Part shown: positions 17,101 to 25,764 of the stretch, piece by piece
Numbering within the stretch: the first letter of the stretch is position 1
How the letters are laid out: every line of letters starts with the position of its first letter
Source of the DNA: Pseudomonadota bacterium
Lineage (GTDB): Bacteria; Pseudomonadota; Gammaproteobacteria; Burkholderiales; Burkholderiaceae_C
Direction: 5' to 3'
Length of the DNA: 64,000 nt
Assembly (NCBI GenBank): GCA_963205115.1
Contig: CAUJHV010000012.1
Span: 62,001 to 126,000 of the forward strand
Translations under genes and position numbers: made by a program
Notes under the pieces: model-generated
What the model saw: the letters and a program-made list of their open reading frames with translations, nothing else
Databases searched by the model: none
What the model was told of the DNA's origin: nothing

Positions 17101-18013
17101 GCTGGCCGCCGTGACGCAGCCGATGCTGATCCGCTGGCAGGCGGCATGCGAGGCGTGGCCGCAGCTTCGGGAACCGCTGGATCTGGTGTGGCCCGAGTCC
17201 GCTGAAACAGCGGGTTATGTGCCTGCCGTCGGCGCCGCAACGGGTGGCGTGCACGGCGATGCGGTGGCGGGTGCAACCGGGGGCACTGGCCTCGGCGCGG
17301 GCACAAGCACAGGCACAGACACAGACACAGACACAGACACAGGCACAGGCACGGGCACGGGCACGGGCACGGGCGAAGGCGCGAGCGCGAGCGCGGACGA
17401 GGGCGAAGCCGGAGCCGGGCGCCTGGTCGACGTCCTCGACGGCTTGCGCGCGGCGCCGGACGGACGTGTCTGCTGGATCGAGTGGCGCGCCGGCCGCATC
17501 CTGCCGGCCAAGGGCAAGAGCCGGCGGCCGCTGCCGCGCAGCCTGGTGGGGGTGTGGCTGCGCAGCCTTGCGCTGGCGGCGCAGGGCGTAGCGGCCGAAG
17601 GCCTGGTGATCGCGGCCGACAGCGTGCTGCAGATCGCCGCCGTCCCGCAGGAGCAGGCCGCGCAGGACCTGGCCGCCGTGCTGGCGCTGGCGCAAGCGGG
17701 CTTGCGCGGGCAGTCGCCGCTGGCCACCGCGCGCGACACCGCGCTGGCCTGGCTGGAGGACCCGGCACGTGCGCGTGCGGCTTTCGACGGCAACGGCCGT
17801 GTCTCTGGCGAACGCGGCGACGCGGCGCTGGCGCGCTGGTTTCCGGACTATTCGGCGCTGGTGTCCGATCCCCATTTCGAATCGCATTCGCGCCGCCTGT
17901 ACGAACCCTACCGCCGCTGGCTGGCCGAGTCGCTGACGCTGGAAAACCTCGCCGGCGCCTCGCCGGGCGCAACCGAGCCCGGCGAGACCGAAGCAGGTGA
18001 GGGCGATGACTGA
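14189..18013 (+). CDS. recC: Exodeoxyribonuclease V gamma subunit (RecC)
   Basis: About 1274 residues, starting at a GTG (VTPGLLVLHGNQVE). The N-terminal VPSIGMAEWFKMELA and later RFKAGGVTFATLLPLRAIPF and LLGMNEGDYPRQGGRNDMDLM are conserved RecC blocks. RecC is the inactive helicase-like subunit that splits the DNA and recognises Chi in RecBCD, which processes double-strand breaks and degrades foreign linear DNA. Residues ~1037-1061 are a Gly-Thr/Asp-Thr tract encoded by a hexanucleotide repeat, probably a disordered linker insertion. The 3' end overlaps recB by 8 bases. Confidence 0.93.
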   Translation: MTPGLLVLHGNQVESLARAVMAWLAVHPLPGLQEEIVLVPSIGMAEWFKMELAQVQGICAATRVELPARFLWRSYRAVLGAAAVPRQSALDKLPASWRLMQGMPGWLQAHAGEPGWAALEAAWSDADAVRRLQWAQRVADLFDQYQVYRSDWLDDWEAGHDRLSQPHRAPPGNLLPVPDDQRWQPALWRALLQGLNPTERAGIRAHVHRRFVAQLQGESGAAACERLPSRLVLFGSTHLPQQTFEALVALSAHRPVLLAVPNPCRFHWADLIEGREWLAAAQRRHPLRQGRELAQLPLESLHAYGHPLLAAWGRQARDFIRQLDAVDETAQRQESAGFARVDLFEEAPGDTLLAQVQACIRDLVPLAEHAGQPPLPADDRSIAFHVAHSAQREVEILHDQLLHLLAHPPGGDPLQPRDIVVMVPDIDTFAPAIRAVFGGLPRHHPRYIPWSVVDLRERGHHPVLVALEWLLRIREQRVSSSELRDLLDVPAIAAQVGLPPEEALDVLRQAEEAGARWGLHAPQREALGLPGCEGLNTWRFALQRLLLGFAAGASGSGFDGLEPQGDIGGLEAGDIGLLDDWLRRLQDWWTVAGEMRQPEAWAQHARDLLQQAFVADDTPTRSLLAALDDALSAWLDACASAGFDEAVGVEVLREAWLASFDEPGTNARFKAGGVTFATLLPLRAIPFEVVCLLGMNEGDYPRQGGRNDMDLMALPGAARAGDRSRRHDDRQLMLDALLAARRTLYISWVGRSVRDNQPQPPSVLVAQLRDYLDAGWGPGTVAARTTEHPLQPFSRRYFEQRTGGAASGEQRPSAAGSDGLLTYATEWREALQAAPGAASGEAGPASGAAAPSAGEAEDTSTRPATTPDDGDWDLGALTRFVTQPVTAFMRTRLQVDLDLGLEASADEEPFDVSGGLARWALVDAVCREVQASLGPPGSAASIPALVAAAVERLRRAGALPLGRPGAEAAQALAAVTQPMLIRWQAACEAWPQLREPLDLVWPESAETAGYVPAVGAATGGVHGDAVAGATGGTGLGAGTSTGTDTDTDTDTGTGTGTGTGTGEGASASADEGEAGAGRLVDVLDGLRAAPDGRVCWIEWRAGRILPAKGKSRRPLPRSLVGVWLRSLALAAQGVAAEGLVIAADSVLQIAAVPQEQAAQDLAAVLALAQAGLRGQSPLATARDTALAWLEDPARARAAFDGNGRVSGERGDAALARWFPDYSALVSDPHFESHSRRLYEPYRRWLAESLTLENLAGASPGATEPGETEAGEGDD
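17299..17373 (+). repeat. In-frame hexanucleotide microsatellite in recC
   Basis: About twelve imperfect copies of a GRCACR hexamer (GGCACA, GACACA, GGCACG) encoding alternating Gly/Asp-Thr. Unit changes of six bases keep the frame, so the tract can vary in length without disrupting recC. Confidence 0.85.
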
Positions 18014-21000
18014 GCGCCTGGATCCGCTGACCCTGCCCCTGCGCGGCAGTGTGCTGATCGAAGCCAGCGCGGGCACGGGCAAGACCTGGACGCTCGCCGC
18101 GCTGGTGCTGCGCCTGGTGCTGGGTCATGGCGAGGTCGTGCGCCGCGACGGGCGTGGCCTGATGCCGCGCGACATCCTCGTCATGACCTTCACGCGTGCC
18201 GCCACGCGCGAACTCAACGACCGCATCCGCCAGCGGCTGACGCAGGCGGCGGTGTGTTTCCGCGGCCTGGCCGAACCCGCGGCGGACGACCACGTGCTGC
18301 GCGCACTGCTGCAGGCCGTGGGCGACGGCGCACCGCGCGAAGCCGCGGCCTTCCAGCTGGCGCAGGCGGCCGAGAGCATGGACGAGGCCGCCATCCACAC
18401 GCTGGACGCCTGGTGCCAGCGCATGCTGCGCGAGCATGCGGTGGACGGTTTGGGTGGCATGCCGGCCGAGGTGCTGCCCGACCCGCGCGAGCTGCTCGCG
18501 CAGGCCGCGCGCGACTGGTGGCGCCGGCAGGTCTACCCGCTGTCGGCGCCCGCGTGGCAAGGCGTGTCCGCGGTGTGGGCCACGGTCGACGCGCTGGTGG
18601 ACGATGTGCAGGGGCAGAGCGAGGACCTGCGGGCCTCGCTCGAAACCGCCGCCGGCCACGCGGCCACGCCGCCGGACCTGGCCCCGGCCATCGAGACCGT
18701 GCTCGATCGCCTGGCGCAGCTGAAGGACGGCTGGCCGGCGCGCGTGCAGCGGCTGCGCGAATGGTTTGAGAGGCCCGCGGTGTCTGCCGCGTTGAGCCGC
18801 AGCAAGATCAAGCTCGCGTCGCAGGCGCAGTGGCTGGAGGCGCTGGCGTCCTGGGCCGTGACGCCGGGCCAGCAGGACCCGGGTCTGAGCGACACGGCCA
18901 TCGCGCGGCTCACGCCTGCGGGTCTGCTGGATGCCGTGAAGAAGGGCGCCACGCTGGAGGTGCCGCCGGAAATCCACGACGTGGCCGACTTGCTGGACAC
19001 GCTGGCCGCGATGCCCAGCTGGTCGGCCGTGCTGCGCCCGCTGGCCTTGCGCGGCGTGACCGCGCGCCTGCAGTGGCTCAAGGCGCGCATCGGACAGGCC
19101 AGCTACCTGGACCTGCAGCGCCGGCTGGACGACGCGCTGGACGAGGCGCGGCACGGCGACGCGGCGCGACAGCTGCGCGCGCGCATCGTCGCGCAGTTTC
19201 CGGTGGCGCTGGTGGACGAGTTCCAGGACACCTCGCCGCTGCAGCTGCGCATCCTCGACCGCCTGTACGGCATGGCGGCTAACGATCCATCGCACGCGCT
19301 GGTGCTGATCGGCGACCCGAAACAGTCGATCTACGGTTTTCGCGGCGCGGACATCCACAGCTACTTGCAAGCACGCACGGCCACGCTGGGGCGGCATTAC
19401 GCGCTGGACACCAATTACCGCTCGACGCCGGGTGTCGTGGCCGTGGTCAACGCGCTGTTCGGCGAGGCAGAGGCGCGGCCGGGCGCGGGTGCCTTCGAAT
19501 TGGGCGACGAGCCGGCGGCGGAAGGCTCGCCCGCGGGGCGCCGCCTGCCCTTCGAGCCCGTGCAGGCCCGCGGCCTGGACGAAGCCCTGCGCGCACGCTC
19601 GCCCGTGGCGGTGACGTCGCTGACGGTGCACCTGCTGGACGGCGAACGCGGCGTGGTGGAGGCGCGAGAGGCCGCGGCGCAGGCCTGCGCGCGTGCCATC
19701 GTGTCGGTGCTCAACGACCCCGAAGCGGTCTGCGCGCGGCCTGACCGCGAGCCACGTGCGCTGCGCGCCGGCGACCTGGCGGTGCTGGTGCGCAACCGCA
19801 CCGAAGCGGCACTCGTGCGGCGCGCGCTCAGCCAGCGCCGCGTGCCCTCGGTCTACCTGTCCGATCAGGACTCGGTCTACGCCACCGACGAAGCGGCCGA
19901 TCTGCTGCGCCTGCTGCGTGCGATGGCCAGCCCGCGCGAGCCCGCGGCGGTGCGCGCGGCGATGGCCTCGGCCTTGATCGGCCTGTCCGCGGCGGACCTG
20001 CTGGCCCTGGCCGATGACGAGGCGCGTGTCGATGCCTGGACGGCGCATTTCATCGAGCTGCACGCGCTGTGGCAGACGCAAGGTGTGCTGGCCGCCGTGC
20101 GCCGTGCGCTGCACCTCTTCGGCCTGCCCGCGCGTTGGCTGGCACAGCCGCAAGGCGAGCGGCGATTGACCAATGTGCTGCACCTGGCCGAGCTGATGCA
20201 GCGCGAGCAGGCGCGCGTGTCCGGCCCCGCGGCGCTGGTGCGTGGTTTGGCGGCCGAACTGCTGGCGGCGCAGGAAGGCCGCGCGGGCGGCGACGACGCG
20301 CTGGTGCGCCTGGAGAGCGACGCCGACCGCGTGCAGGTGGTGACGGTGCACAAGTCCAAGGGCCTGGAGTACCCGATCGTCTTTCTGCCTTTCGCGACGC
20401 ACGTGCGCACGGCCGCGCGGGGTGGTGTCGAACCCTTGCGGGCCGATGCCGATGGCGCGCCGGGCAGCCTGCGCGAGTGGCGCGACGAGGAACGCGCCGC
20501 CGAGGAAGCGGCGCGCCAGCAGGAGGAGTTGCGCCTGCTCTACGTGGCGCTGACCCGCGCCCGCCACGCGCTGTGGGTGGGCGTTGCCGCGCTGACGGGC
20601 CGTGGCGCGCTGGCGCCCACGCTGTGGCACCGCAGCGCCTGGGGCCGTTTGATCTCCGGGCCGCAGCCGCGCGAGGCCCAGGCGGCGGTGGAAGACCTGC
20701 GGGCCTGGGTCAACGCGCAAGTGAAGGCGCAAGTGAACGCGAAGGCCGATGTGCGCCTGGAGATCGAAGCGCTGCCGGACGAAGGCGCGCCGACGGCGCC
20801 AGTCGAGCCGCTGGTACCGCGCGGCGCGGCCACGCCGCTGGCGCCGATGCAGCCCTATCGCGGCGACTTTGACCGGCTGTGGGGCATCGCCAGCTACTCG
20901 GCGCTGGTGCGCGACATCGGCTCCGGCGGTGGACGCGCCGCCGCGTCCGTACCCGTGAGCGGCGTGGCCACCGTGACCGCGCTGCGCGACGACGAGACCG

Positions 21001-21845
21001 ATCAAGCCGATGACGCGACCGGGCTTGCCGCCGCGGCGGCGCTGTCGGCCGAGGCTGTCCGCGCAGCCCACACGCCGGCTGCGGTCGAGCCCTGGCACGC
21101 CTTTCCGCGCGGGGCCTGGGCCGGCACCTTCCTGCACGGCGTGCTGGAGTCGATGGCCATGGAGCGGTTCTCCGCGCCGGATACACCGCAGCGCGACGCC
21201 GCGTTGCGCCGCCGCTGCGAGCGCCAGGGCTGGGGCGCGCATGCCGAGACGGTGGTGGCTTGGATGCGGCGCATCGCCACGCAGCCCTTGCCGCCGCTGG
21301 GTGTGCCGCTGTCTCAGGTGGCGCGCGTGCTGCCGGAGATGGAATTCTGGCTGCCGGCCGACGGGCTGGACGCGGCACGGCTGGATGCAGCCTGCCGCGC
21401 CCACCTGTGGCCGGGCGAGCCGCGGCCGGCCTTGCCGGAGCGCCGCCTGCACGGCCTGCTGATGGGCTTTGCCGACCTGGTGATCGAACACGACGGCCGC
21501 TACTGGGTGCTGGACCACAAGTCCAACGCATTGGGCGCGGACGACAGCCACTACGGCCCGCCGGCGCTGCAGGCCGCGATGCGCGAACACCGCTACGACG
21601 TGCAGGCCGTGCTGTACTTGCTGGCGCTGCACCGGCTGCTGCGCAGCCGGCTGGGGGCGTCCTATGAACCGCAGCGTCAGCTGGGTGGTGCGATCTACCT
21701 GTTCCTGCGCGGCATCGGCGCGCCCGACGCCGGCTGTTGCACGCTGGCGCCGCCCTGGCCGGTGATCGAGATGCTGGATTCGGCCTTGTCCGAACAGACC
21801 ACGCAACGCGCGGGCGGGGCCTCGGCGCAGGAGCCGGCACGATGA
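18006..21845 (+). CDS. recB: Exodeoxyribonuclease V beta subunit (RecB)
   Basis: A UvrD-like 3'-5' helicase with a C-terminal nuclease, about 1279 residues. Helicase motifs: Walker A EASAGTGKTWTLA, motif Ia VMTFTRAATREL, Walker B ALVDEFQDTSPLQLRIL, motif III GDPKQSIYGFRGADI, motif V VTVHKSKGLEYPIVFLP and motif VI LRLLYVALTRARHAL. The nuclease domain near residue 1150 has LHGLLMGFADLVIEHDGRYW and VLDHKSNALG, giving the GxxD...DxK active site. The ATG at 18006 overlaps the recC stop; a GTG 9 bases earlier is also possible. It overlaps recD by ATGA. It forms RecBCD for recombination repair and linear DNA degradation. Confidence 0.95.
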   Translation: MTERLDPLTLPLRGSVLIEASAGTGKTWTLAALVLRLVLGHGEVVRRDGRGLMPRDILVMTFTRAATRELNDRIRQRLTQAAVCFRGLAEPAADDHVLRALLQAVGDGAPREAAAFQLAQAAESMDEAAIHTLDAWCQRMLREHAVDGLGGMPAEVLPDPRELLAQAARDWWRRQVYPLSAPAWQGVSAVWATVDALVDDVQGQSEDLRASLETAAGHAATPPDLAPAIETVLDRLAQLKDGWPARVQRLREWFERPAVSAALSRSKIKLASQAQWLEALASWAVTPGQQDPGLSDTAIARLTPAGLLDAVKKGATLEVPPEIHDVADLLDTLAAMPSWSAVLRPLALRGVTARLQWLKARIGQASYLDLQRRLDDALDEARHGDAARQLRARIVAQFPVALVDEFQDTSPLQLRILDRLYGMAANDPSHALVLIGDPKQSIYGFRGADIHSYLQARTATLGRHYALDTNYRSTPGVVAVVNALFGEAEARPGAGAFELGDEPAAEGSPAGRRLPFEPVQARGLDEALRARSPVAVTSLTVHLLDGERGVVEAREAAAQACARAIVSVLNDPEAVCARPDREPRALRAGDLAVLVRNRTEAALVRRALSQRRVPSVYLSDQDSVYATDEAADLLRLLRAMASPREPAAVRAAMASALIGLSAADLLALADDEARVDAWTAHFIELHALWQTQGVLAAVRRALHLFGLPARWLAQPQGERRLTNVLHLAELMQREQARVSGPAALVRGLAAELLAAQEGRAGGDDALVRLESDADRVQVVTVHKSKGLEYPIVFLPFATHVRTAARGGVEPLRADADGAPGSLREWRDEERAAEEAARQQEELRLLYVALTRARHALWVGVAALTGRGALAPTLWHRSAWGRLISGPQPREAQAAVEDLRAWVNAQVKAQVNAKADVRLEIEALPDEGAPTAPVEPLVPRGAATPLAPMQPYRGDFDRLWGIASYSALVRDIGSGGGRAAASVPVSGVATVTALRDDETDQADDATGLAAAAALSAEAVRAAHTPAAVEPWHAFPRGAWAGTFLHGVLESMAMERFSAPDTPQRDAALRRRCERQGWGAHAETVVAWMRRIATQPLPPLGVPLSQVARVLPEMEFWLPADGLDAARLDAACRAHLWPGEPRPALPERRLHGLLMGFADLVIEHDGRYWVLDHKSNALGADDSHYGPPALQAAMREHRYDVQAVLYLLALHRLLRSRLGASYEPQRQLGGAIYLFLRGIGAPDAGCCTLAPPWPVIEMLDSALSEQTTQRAGGASAQEPAR

Positions 21846-23914
21846 GCCCCGGTGCGGCCGACGCCGTCATGATTGCCATCGAAGCGGGCTGCGTGCAGGG
21901 CTGGCTGCGCCCGCTGGACCTGGCGCTGGTGCGCTTCCTGCGCGAGAGCGATCCGCAGCTGGCGGCCGCCGGACTGGCCGCTGCCGCACTGGCGAGTCAG
22001 GCCGAAGCGCAGGGCCACCCCTGCCTGGACCTGGACGCCCTGCGCGCCGACCAGGGCGCCACGCTGCTGCTGCCGGCCGAGGCCGCACCGCTGCTGCAGG
22101 CGCTGGGCCGGGCAGGCGAGGGCTGGGCCGCCTTCCTCCGCAGCGCCGTCGTGGCAACACCCGGCGACGCGGCGCCTCCTGCGCCGCTGATGCTCGACGG
22201 TTCGCGGCTGTACTTGCGCCGCTACTGGGACATGGAGCAGCGCGTGGCCGCCGCGCTGCGCGGCCGCCTGCACCGCCTGCCGCAGGCCGCGGACGACGCG
22301 GTCTCGGCACGCTGGATCGAGCGCCTTTTTGGCGTGGCGGCAGCGGGTGACGGCCCTGACGCGCAGCGCATCGCCTGCGAGCGGGCCACGCGCCGCGGGC
22401 TCACGGTGGTCACCGGCGGCCCCGGAACCGGCAAGACGACCACGGCCACGCGCATGCTGATGCTGCTGGAACTGCTCCAGGGCGCGCCGGCGCAAACGCA
22501 GTCGAAGCCGCAGCCACAGCCACAGCCACAGCCACAGCCACAGCCACAGCCACAGCCACAGCCACAGCCGCGCGCGTTGCGCATCGGCCTGGCCGCGCCG
22601 ACCGGCAAGGCGGCGGCACGCCTGCGCGAATCCTTGCAAGCCGGCCTGGGCAGCTTGCGCACGGCTGCCTGGCTGTCGGATGGCGACGCCGCGCCGGCGC
22701 ACGAGCGCCAGGCCTGGCAGGCCGCCATCGAGCGCCTGGAGCCGGCCGTTCAGCAGGCGCGCACGCTGCACGCGTTGCTGGGCGCCCGCCCACAGGGGCG
22801 GGGTTTCCGCCACGACCGCGCACGCCCGCTGCCGCTGGACCTGCTGCTGGTCGACGAGGCCTCGATGGTGCACCTGGAGCTGATGGACGCGCTGCTGGCC
22901 GCCTTGCCACCGCAGGCGCGCCTGGTGCTGCTGGGCGACCGCGACCAGCTGGCGTCCGTCGAAGCGGGCGCGGTGCTGGGCGAATGGTGTGCGGCCGCGG
23001 GTGCAGGCGCCGACGCCGCAGGGATTTCCAAGGCGCTGTCGGCACAAACGGTCCAACTCACGCGCAGCCACCGCTTCCAGGGCCCCATCGCCCAGCTGGC
23101 CGCGGCGGTGCGAGGCGGTGATGCCGCGGCTGCCGACGCCGCGCTCGCGGGTGACGAAGCCCGCTGGCAATCCCTGTCGGCCGGCGGTCTTGGCCATCCG
23201 GGCAGCCCTGCCAGTCCCGTCGTTCCTGGCGGCGCGGCGTCGGCGTCGGCCTCGGGCCCCGAGGCCCTCGGCACCGGGTACGCCGCCTACGCGCAGGTGC
23301 TGGCCGAGCGCCCTGCGGACGAGGCCGCCTTCGAGGCCTGGGCCTGGCGTGCGCTGCAGGCCTTTGCGCGCTTTCGCGTGCTGGCCGTGCTGCGCGACGG
23401 ACCCTGGGGCGTGGGCGGGCTGAACGAGCGCTTCGCGGCGCAGGTGCTGGGACGGACGGCGCGCGGCGCGGAGTGGGTCGAAGGCCGCCCGGTGCTGGTC
23501 ACGCGCAACGCGCCCGCGTTGGGCCTGGCCAATGGCGACATCGGTCTGGTGCTGCGCCTGCCTGCGCAGGGCCGACGTGGCGCGCCCGCGCGCTGGGCGG
23601 CCTGCTTCGCGCGGGGCGAGGCGCTGCAGATGGTGTCGGTGTCGCGCCTGCCGCCCGTCGAGACCGCCTTCGCGATGACCGTGCACAAGAGCCAGGGCTC
23701 GGAGTTCGACGAGGTGCTGCTGGTGCTGCCGCCGGCTGGCTCGCCGCTGCTGACGCGCGAACTGCTCTACACCGGCATCACGCGCGCGCGTCAGCGCCTG
23801 GTGCTGGCCGGCCCCGACCGCGCGGCGCTGGCGCAGGCCTTGTCGCGCCACACGCGGCGCTACAGCGGCCTGGCCGATCTGCTGCGCCGTGGGGCCGATC
23901 CGGCGGCGGGCTGA
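21842..23914 (+). CDS. recD: Exodeoxyribonuclease V alpha subunit (RecD)
   Basis: A 5'-3' SF1 helicase of 690 residues. Walker A is VVTGGPGTGKTTTATRML, Walker B is LLLVDEASMVHLELMDALL, motif III is VLLGDRDQLASVEAGAVL, and the C-terminal UvrD_C_2 block is MTVHKSQGSEFDEVLLVLP with ELLYTGITRARQRL. About 15 residues after Walker A there is a pure Pro-Gln repeat (about residues 222-243) from a CAGCCA microsatellite. It replaces a normally short surface loop between motif I and the KAAARLRES helix. recD is the last gene of the recC-recB-recD unit, joined to recB by ATGA. Confidence 0.94.
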   Translation: MSPGAADAVMIAIEAGCVQGWLRPLDLALVRFLRESDPQLAAAGLAAAALASQAEAQGHPCLDLDALRADQGATLLLPAEAAPLLQALGRAGEGWAAFLRSAVVATPGDAAPPAPLMLDGSRLYLRRYWDMEQRVAAALRGRLHRLPQAADDAVSARWIERLFGVAAAGDGPDAQRIACERATRRGLTVVTGGPGTGKTTTATRMLMLLELLQGAPAQTQSKPQPQPQPQPQPQPQPQPQPQPRALRIGLAAPTGKAAARLRESLQAGLGSLRTAAWLSDGDAAPAHERQAWQAAIERLEPAVQQARTLHALLGARPQGRGFRHDRARPLPLDLLLVDEASMVHLELMDALLAALPPQARLVLLGDRDQLASVEAGAVLGEWCAAAGAGADAAGISKALSAQTVQLTRSHRFQGPIAQLAAAVRGGDAAAADAALAGDEARWQSLSAGGLGHPGSPASPVVPGGAASASASGPEALGTGYAAYAQVLAERPADEAAFEAWAWRALQAFARFRVLAVLRDGPWGVGGLNERFAAQVLGRTARGAEWVEGRPVLVTRNAPALGLANGDIGLVLRLPAQGRRGAPARWAACFARGEALQMVSVSRLPPVETAFAMTVHKSQGSEFDEVLLVLPPAGSPLLTRELLYTGITRARQRLVLAGPDRAALAQALSRHTRRYSGLADLLRRGADPAAG
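22511..22570 (+). repeat. (CAGCCA)n microsatellite coding for poly-(Pro-Gln) in recD
   Basis: Nine perfect CAGCCA units (22511-22564) plus one CAGCCG. The tract is in frame, and hexamer gain or loss adds or removes one Gln-Pro pair just after the RecD Walker A motif. Confidence 0.95.
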
Positions 23915-24028
23915 AGGCACCGCTGCGGCGGTAGTAAGCTTCCGCGTCGGTCCGAGCCTCCCGATGCGCGGCCGGACCCTCAGCGCCGGTCCATCCCGGT
24001 AGCCTCAAACATTCAACATGAGCCAACG

Positions 24029-24739
24029 ATGACCGCACTCGACGACTTCCCGATCACCCGCAAGTGGCCGGCGCGCGACCCGCGCGTGCTGCAGCTGTAT
24101 TCGCTGCCCACGCCCAACGGCGTGAAGGTGTCGATCCTGCTGGAAGAGCTGGGGCTGCCCTACGAGGTGCACCGCGTGGCCTTCGACCGCAACGACCAGC
24201 TGTCGCCGGAATTCCTGTCGCTGAACCCGAACAACAAGATCCCGGCCATCATCGATCCGGACGGACCCGGCGGCCGGCCGCTGGCGCTGTGGGAGAGCGG
24301 GGCGATCCTGTTCTACCTGGCCGAGAAGACCGGCCGCTTCCTCGATGCGGACCCCGCGCGGCGCTACGAGACGCTGCAGTGGGTGATGTGGCAGATGGGC
24401 GGCGTCGGGCCGATGTTCGGCCAGCTGGGTTTCTTCCACAAATTCGCCGGCAAGGACTTCGAGGACAAACGCCCGCGCGACCGCTACGTGGCCGAAAGCC
24501 AGCGGCTGCTGAAGGTGCTGGACCAGCGCCTGGCCGGCCGCGAATGGATCATGGGCGCCGACTACAGCATCGCCGACATCGCGATCCTGCCCTGGGTGCG
24601 CAACCTCGTGGGCTTCTACGGGGCGGGTGAGTTGGTGGGCTACGACCAGTTCAGCCAGGTGCAGCGCGTGCTGGCGGCGTTTGTCGCGCGGCCCGCGGTG
24701 GTGCGCGGGCTGGCGATTCCGCCGGCACCGGCGGCCTGA
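24029..24739 (+). CDS. Glutathione S-transferase family protein (YfcG/YghU-like)
   Basis: A cytosolic protein of 236 residues. The N-terminal thioredoxin-like domain has LYSLPTPNGVKVSILLEELG and NPNNKIPAIIDPDG, with the cis-Pro and the ESGAILFYLAE glutathione-contact motif. A helical C-terminal domain follows (QWVMWQMGGVGPMFGQLG, DYSIADIAILPWV). The TPNGxK start is characteristic of the YfcG/YghU (Nu-class, Ure2-like) GSTs, which have disulfide-bond oxidoreductase activity with glutathione. ATG 24029 is used because an upstream ATG at 24018 runs into a stop. No operon partner is evident. Confidence 0.88.
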   Translation: MTALDDFPITRKWPARDPRVLQLYSLPTPNGVKVSILLEELGLPYEVHRVAFDRNDQLSPEFLSLNPNNKIPAIIDPDGPGGRPLALWESGAILFYLAEKTGRFLDADPARRYETLQWVMWQMGGVGPMFGQLGFFHKFAGKDFEDKRPRDRYVAESQRLLKVLDQRLAGREWIMGADYSIADIAILPWVRNLVGFYGAGELVGYDQFSQVQRVLAAFVARPAVVRGLAIPPAPAA

Positions 24740-24822
24740 GCGGGCATGCACGAACACCACGCAGCGGCGCATCCGCTGCCAACGGTCCGGCCCCGCGTTG
24801 CCCACGCGCGCCGCCTGAGCCG

Positions 24823-25764
24823 GTGACGACCCCCACAGCTTCCTCCGCCGTGCGCGCGCACCCCTTGCGCGGCGTGGCCCTGGTGCTGGCCGCGGCGATG
24901 CTGTGGGGCACGACGGGCACCGCGCAGAGCCTGGCACCGCCGCAGCTCTCGTCGCTGTGGGTCGGCGCCTTGCGGCTGGCCGTGGCGGCGGCGTTCTTCG
25001 TGCCCTGGCTCGCGTTCACGGACCGCGGCGCGCTGACGCCGCGCCGGTGGCGCAGCTGGCCTTGGCGCGGCATCGTCGCGGCCGCGGCCTGCATGACGGT
25101 CTACAACCTGGCCTTCTTCGCGGGCGTGCGTTCGGCCGGCGTGGCCGTGGGCACGGCCATCGCGCTGGGCAGTGGTCCCGTCTGGGCCGGCCTGATGCAG
25201 GCCCTGTCGCGCACGCACGTGCCGACGACGGGATGGTGGCTGGGCACGGGCCTGGCGGTGTTCGGCGTGGGCCTGCTGGTCGTGGGCCCGGGCGCGGCGA
25301 CGGCACCGGCGGCATCGGGTGTGGCGCTGTGCCTCACCGCAGGCCTGTCCTATGCGCTCTATACCCGCGTGCTGCAGGGCCTGGTGCAGCGCACGCCGGC
25401 GGGCACGGCCACGGCGGCGGTCTTCGTCGTCGCGGCGCTGCTCGCCGCGCCGCTGGCTTGGGCGATGGCCGGCGTGCCGCACATCGGCAGCAGCGACCTG
25501 GCCGTCGTGGCCTGGCTGGGCGTCATGAGCACAGGCCTGGCCTATCTGCTGTACGGCTTCGCGCTGCGCCACGTGGCCGGCGCCACAGCGGTTTCGCTGG
25601 CGCTGGGCGAGCCGGTGACGGCCTTCCTCCTGGCCATCACCGTGGTGGGCGAGCACCCGCCGCTGGCGGCCTACCTGGGTCTGGGGCTGGTGCTGCTGGG
25701 CCTGTGGGTGGTGATCCGCGCGGAGTTTGCGGCCCTGGCGCCGGCAGGGGCCGTGGCGGGCTAG
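24823..25764 (+). CDS. DMT-family (EamA) transporter
   Basis: A 313-residue inner-membrane protein with ten hydrophobic segments arranged as two EamA repeats. The first repeat starts LRGVALVLAAAMLWGTTGTA and the second near AASGVALCLTAGLSYALYTR. EamA proteins export metabolites or amino acids; the substrate cannot be told from sequence. It starts at a GTG (VTTPTASSAV). The stop codon lies at the exact junction with an IS3-family remnant, and the C terminus looks of normal length. Confidence 0.88.
   Translation: MTTPTASSAVRAHPLRGVALVLAAAMLWGTTGTAQSLAPPQLSSLWVGALRLAVAAAFFVPWLAFTDRGALTPRRWRSWPWRGIVAAAACMTVYNLAFFAGVRSAGVAVGTAIALGSGPVWAGLMQALSRTHVPTTGWWLGTGLAVFGVGLLVVGPGAATAPAASGVALCLTAGLSYALYTRVLQGLVQRTPAGTATAAVFVVAALLAAPLAWAMAGVPHIGSSDLAVVAWLGVMSTGLAYLLYGFALRHVAGATAVSLALGEPVTAFLLAITVVGEHPPLAAYLGLGLVLLGLWVVIRAEFAALAPAGAVAG

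Noticed and set aside
16851..21806. 1651-codon minus-strand open frame opposite recC-recB
   Set aside because: It is antisense to genes with clear RecC/RecB motifs; Arg/His/Gln-rich composition is typical of shadows in very GC-rich DNA.
22511..22570. Possible CRISPR-like repeat array
   Set aside because: Six-base perfect tandem units without spacers inside a coding frame: a microsatellite, not CRISPR.
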